The position numbers and the translations under genes were made by a program. From contig NSJX01000039.1 of assembly GCA_002286715.1 (NCBI GenBank), positions 143,925 through 207,924 on the forward strand: a DNA stretch of 64,000 bases, given 5' to 3'. The notes under the pieces are model-generated. The model worked only from the letters and a program-made list of their open reading frames with translations, was not told the origin of the DNA and made no database searches. This DNA comes from Dentipellis sp. KUC8613. Its lineage: Eukaryota; Basidiomycota; Agaricomycetes; Russulales; Hericiaceae. Shown piece after piece: positions 58,998 through 64,000 of the stretch; the stretch's first letter is position 1, and every line of letters starts with the position of its first letter.

Positions 58998-60439
58998 CAC
59001 GACGACGAGGGCGACGTGGGCGATGGTGGTGGCCGAGGCGTCACCGTTGGCGACGTCGGGGAGGCGGGCGGGGGGGGAGTCGAGATAAAAGTCGGTGGGG
59101 AGCTACGTGGAAGATACCGAAAAAGGGAATTTCTGGGGGGAGGAGGAGAGGATGGCCCGTGCCCTGCGCAGAGCCCAGCGAGATTCCCATCTTCCGAATC
59201 TGTGGCAGGAAATTCGACGCGGCGCGCCCTTGCAGTGGCTCTCTTTTCGAACATCCCCGCCCCGTCTTTTCCTTATTCCTCTCGGCATCTTCCACCCTCT
59301 GTGGCTGCACTTTCTCTCCTCTCTTCTCTCTCTCCCATCCTCTTTGTTCTCCTTCGACATATGGTCCAAATGTTTTGCACTGGACTCCTCTGTCGCAGAG
59401 GCAGTCGTAGATCGAGAATCCCACGTCCTCCGCGGACGAACCATCCCCATTCCAGCAAAGCCTATTAATCACTGCCATGGCTCCTGGTCTCTCCGCGCAC
59501 ATGGTCCTTCGCACGCCATCACCGTCTTATCCTGGCCATCTGATACGTTACCCACCAACCGACAGCGCCATTTTCCGAACCACCGTGTTTCACATGGACG
59601 TTCACAGCAACGGTGCTGGTGCGCTCCCGGCCAAGTGACACCCCTTGGTGGCTAGCGCCTGCGCCGCCGCGATGCGCAGGCAGCTTGAGCGCCTTTTCTA
59701 TATCGGAATGCTTACATTTAGGATGAACTCGTGTTGGTTGTTTGTCAATGCGCCCACCGGGAGGCGTTCTTGAGACGCTCAGTTCGTGTTTGCTCGGCGC
59801 TCGGTCCCGGGCCGCCCGGGCCGCCCGAATAACGCCCACAGCGATCCTCGGGGCACTGGCAGGTCGCAAAGACATGCCGACGAAGGTCAGTCAAATGGGG
59901 CGTGCTGGCATCCAGACGTCTATCTCACGAATGCATGCGATATGCAGTATCCCCGAATACACTGGCTCAAAGCTGATATATATCGCTCGCTGTCGACACA
60001 AGGGAGCGCTAAATCCCACGCATGACACACGTTCGCCCAAGGAGATGTTGCGCATATCTCTGCGACCGAGATCTTGAAGACGGGCCAAACTATAGACCCA
60101 CCTATCTACTTCGTAAGTTCCCGATCTCTAAGACTTGCTTGCCGGACGTAGAAGTCGCAACGACATCCAGCTCGCCACGGCATCCGTGCTTCAGACATCT
60201 ACACCGCTCCTTCCATGCTCGCCAGGCGGAACCATCAGTCAATCCTACGTAGCCTAGAGGGATACTAACAAGGGCATTGCATACATAGTGCCACCGAATA
60301 TACTCGTTCAAAGTCGATGCCTCCGTTAGACGTAAGTAATTATAATTGCAGCAGACGGAACACGCCACGTATCGGCTTCCAGTGTCAAGGCTGTCAAGTA
60401 TGCAGGGCTCTCGATATCTATAGGGCCAATTTTAAATCG
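58998..60439. other. Intergenic, 5' flank of HPC2
   Basis: The first few hundred bases are the HPC2 promoter and leader side. Open frames on the plus strand over 57165-59468 are shadows of HPC2 or low-complexity. Two short similar stretches (CCGAATACACTGGCTCAAAG near 59954 and CCGAATATACTCGTTCAAAG near 60294) suggest a decayed local duplication. No gene is supported. Confidence 0.4.
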
Positions 60440-61720
60440 TTAAATCCAACAGCCTGAGTAGATTCTCCGACCAGCCTGAGACTGCCTGCTTACCCTCGCG
60501 TCGGAATCAGCCGCTATGTAGTACCGTGACTCACACATAGCAGATCCGATGCACATTCCAGTTTTTCCATCCAGCGCAGGAAGCACGAAGTGCGCAGATT
60601 TTATTTCCCCACAGCTTCGCGCGACGCGTGCGCACGTATGTATGCGGGTCGCGGCATCGGGTAACAGATTACAGAACGGGCGAACGCAGCCGTCGTACCG
60701 TGGCGTGGCGAGCACATCGCGCGGGGCCTCCAGTCCAAGGTCTCCCGGCCCCAGAACCCAGAGAGCAACTCGAACGCCCCCGCGCTGCATTTCGGCGACC
60801 ACGGATACTATCCTTCAAATTGTCCGCAGCGATGTGCGACTCGGAGGCGACATCGCGAGAAGCTGATCATGAGCGTGGGCACCGTGACTGCTGCGTCCTT
60901 GAGACAGTACCGCCTGCGCAGCACCGAGACATGGTCCTCCTTCTCCAGCAGGTCTCGCCGCGCGGTGCGGCGGCGGCGGCGATCCGTGACGCGAGACGCG
61001 TCCCAGTCGTGCCCGATGTTGATCCGGGAGAGGTGGTAGAACGCAGGGTGGAGGTCCTCCGGGATGTCCGAGTCAAAGTCGCGCGCGAGGCGGACTCGGA
61101 TGGCAGCCGCAGGCTCAGGGTACTGGTCGTCGGTGCCAGTGTCGCCTGTGTCGTAGAAGATGTCAGAGTCGGCGACCATTCGCCTCGCTTGGATCTCCGA
61201 CTCGAGCTCGTACATCCCAGTGCCGGAGGGGCCCTGACCAGTCGGACACGAGCTGGGCCACAATATCGATGTGCTCTGGGTCGCGCAGCGTGTCGACTTG
61301 AAATTTGTCGACTATGCAGAGGAGAGGCCGGGCTGCAGTTTGAGCGATGTGTCTGGGTCGTATGGTTTCAGCGACAAAGGTCTATGTGGATAGATAATGA
61401 GAGGGTGAGGGAAAGCAGAAAATGCTCATTCATTGCTCAGAGCATGAGTCGCGGGTTGGAGTGAAGGTATTGAAGAAGGCGTTCGCCGAGAGGGACTCGA
61501 TCGTACATCTTTGTCGATTCATTTGCAGGTACAGAGAACATGTCCTCGAGAGGGCTCTTCAATGGCGAGTATGGATTTGGAAGTGCAGAAGATTACACGG
61601 CCATCTTGTAGATCCTCCCCCTGAACAACGAGGACGATGTTTCCATCCGGGTAGTATATATCTATCTACAGCTGATAGTCTTCAGTATCGCGCATGTACA
61701 TGGGTAGAGAGTGAGTGTAG
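60440..61720 (-). pseudogene. BTB/POZ-domain protein relic
   Basis: Minus-strand pieces match the order of mushroom BTB/POZ proteins. At about 61480-61660 they read YYPDGNIVLVVQGEDL and, after a frame change, SPLEDMFSVPANE, the start of a BTB fold. At 60900-61260 they read AIRVRLARDFDSDIPEDLHP, AFYHLSRINIGHDWDASR and DLLEKEDHVSVLRRRYCLKD, the usual helical part after the BTB domain. At 60440-60800, LWVLGPGDLGLE and SCGEIKSAHFVLP may be the tail. Intact members act as adaptors, often for Cul3 ligases, or in transcription. The frame changes and stops (for example TGA after CTCK) show it is broken. Confidence in the family is moderate. Confidence 0.5.
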
Positions 61721-62418
61721 TGGATAGATGATCGTCAATTTGGCTTGATGGACGTGTGACGATCCAAGTTGTTCACTTGAAGTCACCACGCCGCGACTTC
61801 AAGTTGTCGTCAACTCTACAACAGGTACCTTCGAGTCATCATTTTTCGACCCTCCCGTCAAGCACGTTTCAACCCAATTTCTCGCTCACCTGAGTTGACT
61901 CTAGTTTTTCAACAGTACTCGAGTACTTGTATCCATCGCATTTCTCCATGCCTTCACATCGACGTCACTTAGACTGTTCAGTGGTCGACGGCGACCGCCT
62001 TACTTCTCCCCACCCAAGTACTCACCATAGCGTAGCAGGGAGAAAGCCGTTGAACAACATATACCAGTACATTCCTCGCGGAGTAATGGATCGGAATGCG
62101 GAAGCGCTCGACTGCTTCTCTTCTCACGAAACGTGAGCTCGGTGCAAGCATCTTTCTGCCATCCAGCGACCACTTCAAACGATCTCGCAGACAGCGTGAA
62201 AAAGACACATTCTGGATAGATGGTTCTCGTCAACACGCCTCCAAGGTGATGGTTACATTGCATGCATGCTACCTCGCGGACACTGAACAGAGGGGCTTGC
62301 GATCAGTGCCTTGGAGTACTGGGACAAGGTCGAGGGGGATCGCTGTATATCGCAGCATGGATCGACCGTGATCAAGACTCCAGACATCCCGGATGCGCGG
62401 GCGGAACTGGAGGCGGAG
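61721..62418. other. Intergenic, 5' flank of the second F-box gene
   Basis: No gene supported. The end of this stretch is open in frame with the F-box gene and may contain its first codons or exon. Confidence 0.4.
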
Positions 62419-63333
62419 ATGGAGGCCGTCAAGCTGGTGATGTGTTCCCTCCGTACCCGCCACAATACCCTAGCTTTCGTCAACCGAGTGCCGTCCGAGG
62501 TCCTTGTGCAGATATTCGAATGGGTTCGAAAGGCTTATATGGATAGATCCCCCCATAACTCTCATAGATTGCCAGTGGTCAAGGCGAACATCCAGTGGGT
62601 GGACCTCACTCACGTCTGCCGGCAGTGGAGGATCGTGGCCGTCAACCATCCCGGTTTATGGTCTCATATCATGATCGGCACCAAATTCACGGAAGAGTTT
62701 CTTTGTCGCTCATGCACGGGTCCCATCACGATCGATTATACCATCTTCTGGGATGTGAATCCCGTCGTACCAGATGATGAAATAGAAGACCTAGCCGGGA
62801 TTGTTTCACAGAATCTATGTCGCTTGAAGAGCTTTCGCTTCTTTGGGACTCAGACACATTTTACGATAATTTTTCCTGCTCTGCTTGGACCTGCACCCGT
62901 CATAGAAAAGATTGTTCTGTCCAGCAGAGTGGTGGGCGGCGGAGTAATTCCCGTCCCCTTCCTTCCTTCTGATTTATTCGACCACTTGTCTCCTCGACTT
63001 CGTCACCTTCAGCTCGACGACTGGAACTGTCCATGGCAATCCCTTAAATTTCACAGTCTCATTCATCTTCACCTCTCGCATTACTTTCCACCTCTCGACG
63101 GAATGGAAGCAGGGGGTTTTGCTGATTTCCTGGATGCTCTTTCGAGAATGCCCTTGTTGGAGGTTCTGCATCTCATGCAAGTTTTACCACCCCCGCACCT
63201 AAGCGCCCCTTGGCAATCCGTACATGGCCCCAAACAAGTTGCTCTTCCCCATCTTCGCACGCTTTTATTGGCAGATACAATTCACAAGTGTTGTCTCGTT
63301 CTCAAGCATATAGCTGCTCCCCCGGCTACTTAA
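62419..63333 (+). CDS. F-box domain protein
   Basis: The first in-frame ATG (62419) gives MEAVKLVMCSLRTRHNTLAF, the typical N-terminal helix of mushroom F-box proteins. The F-box follows: VNRVPSEVLVQIFEWVRKAY, then VDLTHVCRQWRIVAVNHPGL. The chain continues with leucine-rich, F-box-associated sequence (SPRLRHLQLDDWNCPWQSLK, LHLSHYFPP) to TAA at 63331, 304 residues in all. The frame is open upstream to 62311 (DARAELEAEMEAV), so the true start may lie in an earlier exon. Members are usually 400-550 residues; this one stops early, so it may be truncated or have further exons after 63300. It would act as a substrate adaptor of SCF ubiquitin ligases. It is about as related to the F-box gene at 10.3 kb as any two family members; no special duplication is apparent. 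Confidence 0.78.
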   Translation: MEAVKLVMCSLRTRHNTLAFVNRVPSEVLVQIFEWVRKAYMDRSPHNSHRLPVVKANIQWVDLTHVCRQWRIVAVNHPGLWSHIMIGTKFTEEFLCRSCTGPITIDYTIFWDVNPVVPDDEIEDLAGIVSQNLCRLKSFRFFGTQTHFTIIFPALLGPAPVIEKIVLSSRVVGGGVIPVPFLPSDLFDHLSPRLRHLQLDDWNCPWQSLKFHSLIHLHLSHYFPPLDGMEAGGFADFLDALSRMPLLEVLHLMQVLPPPHLSAPWQSVHGPKQVALPHLRTLLLADTIHKCCLVLKHIAAPPAT

Positions 63334-64000
63334 TACTCAATATATTGCTCAGACCACAACTGGCAGGCCGCATTGCTTGCATCAGGGAATCCGCCTCTGG
63401 ACTATAAGCGCTTTCAGCGTTTATAAGACCCCGGAAGTTTCCGTGCGCCTACATGCGCATGTAGAGAGCTTGTAACAAGCCGCCAGATTTTACCGCGTTG
63501 TAATCTCACCACACGATTACAAGGTCTCCATATACCGCCCCCAAGTAAGTGATCGCCCTTGCCGCGTCTCTTAAGTCTGAACATTGCCTACCCTAAACCC
63601 ACACGTGAGACAGGGCCGTTCATATGGCATATCGTGCCACGTCGAAACGTCAAACGACGCTCTTTGTTCCCAACCTCCATCTCCTTCGGTGAGCCATCCC
63701 TGTGCGAATCCTCTCGGTATTGATATTATCTCCTTGACCTCCATGCATGTAAGTTGTTCTAATCCTCCTTTCAACCCTTTGCGAGCATCGTGTCTGAGAT
63801 TGAGTCCCGTCCCGGATAATATCAAGGTACGTGATTTCTCACTGAATCATTCGGGCTGCTACTTCTCCGTCACGGGCGTTGGTTCGTAATATAGCAAGGT
63901 ACGTGTGCGCTCACACGAGCTAATATTTCGCTTTAGCCTTCGCCTCGGTCTTGGGAGAGTAGTGTGGCATAGTGCGTGCATGCATCGACTTCGGAAACAG
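63334..64000. other. 3' flank, no supported gene
   Basis: Possible degenerate remainder of the F-box gene. Several donor-like words (GTAAGTGATC near 63545, GTAAGTTGTT near 63750, GTACGTGATT near 63827) hint at a multi-exon gene running out of the window, but no protein family can be read. Confidence 0.35.

Noticed and set aside
58395..59468. 357-codon plus-strand Gly/Arg-rich open frame
   Set aside because: Antisense to the disordered Pro-rich first exon and promoter of HPC2; Gly/Arg runs mirror Pro/Ala codons.
1..64000. tRNA genes suggested by scattered GGTTCGA-like words
   Set aside because: None of the words near 23991, 29233, 34567 or 47516 is accompanied by a matching A box and acceptor stem that I could fold by eye.

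Overview
The window looks like gene-sparse chromatin from a filamentous basidiomycete of the Agaricomycetes (wood-decay or litter mushroom type). The evidence is GC-rich exons broken by introns of about 48-97 bases with GT..AG borders, F-box and BTB/POZ proteins of the sort that are expanded in mushrooms, serine carboxypeptidase (S10) relics, a KDM3-like JmjC protein, and a fungal TET/JBP-type dioxygenase. I found no tRNA, rRNA, CRISPR or bacterial-type feature. Positions 13541-14480 are an assembly gap (N).

Layout. 1-12.6 kb: small hypothetical genes (about 1.4-2.0 and 8.4-9.1 kb), a 21-base minisatellite (3.6 kb), a membrane-protein remnant and an F-box gene (10.3-11.9 kb). 12.6-17 kb: a repeat block made of low-complexity GC-rich DNA on both sides of the gap, an AT-rich island, a fold-back element and a Helitron-like element (16423-16940). 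17.4-20.2 kb: a multi-exon KDM3-like JmjC gene. 21.9-23.0 and 33.6-34.5 kb: two diverged copies of one degenerate segment. 27.2-32.7 kb: three good gene models (a W/G-repeat protein, an acidic/RS-rich protein and a small Gly/Ser-rich membrane protein). 35.7-37.8 kb (minus): an apparently intact TET/JBP-type gene. 40.3-41.0 kb (minus): the 3' part of an acidic protein gene. 41.9-45.6 kb: two degenerate S10 carboxypeptidase copies and a fragment of an APSES-type transcription factor. 45.6-56.4 kb: almost no recognisable gene, but a long palindrome near 51.2 kb and a second 21-base minisatellite near 53.2 kb. 56.4-59.0 kb (minus): a full eight-exon HPC2/ubinuclein gene. 60.4-61.7 kb: a BTB/POZ relic. 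62.4-63.3 kb: a second F-box gene.

Three of the best-supported genes act on chromatin or DNA: a putative histone demethylase (JmjC), a putative 5-methylcytosine dioxygenase (TET/JBP) and a histone H3.3/H4 chaperone subunit (Hpc2). They are not an operon and may be together by chance. The rest of the window is dominated by decaying genes and small non-autonomous repeats. Exon junctions given as resolved were checked by reading frame and phase by hand. Family assignments come from recalled conserved motifs and were not checked by search.
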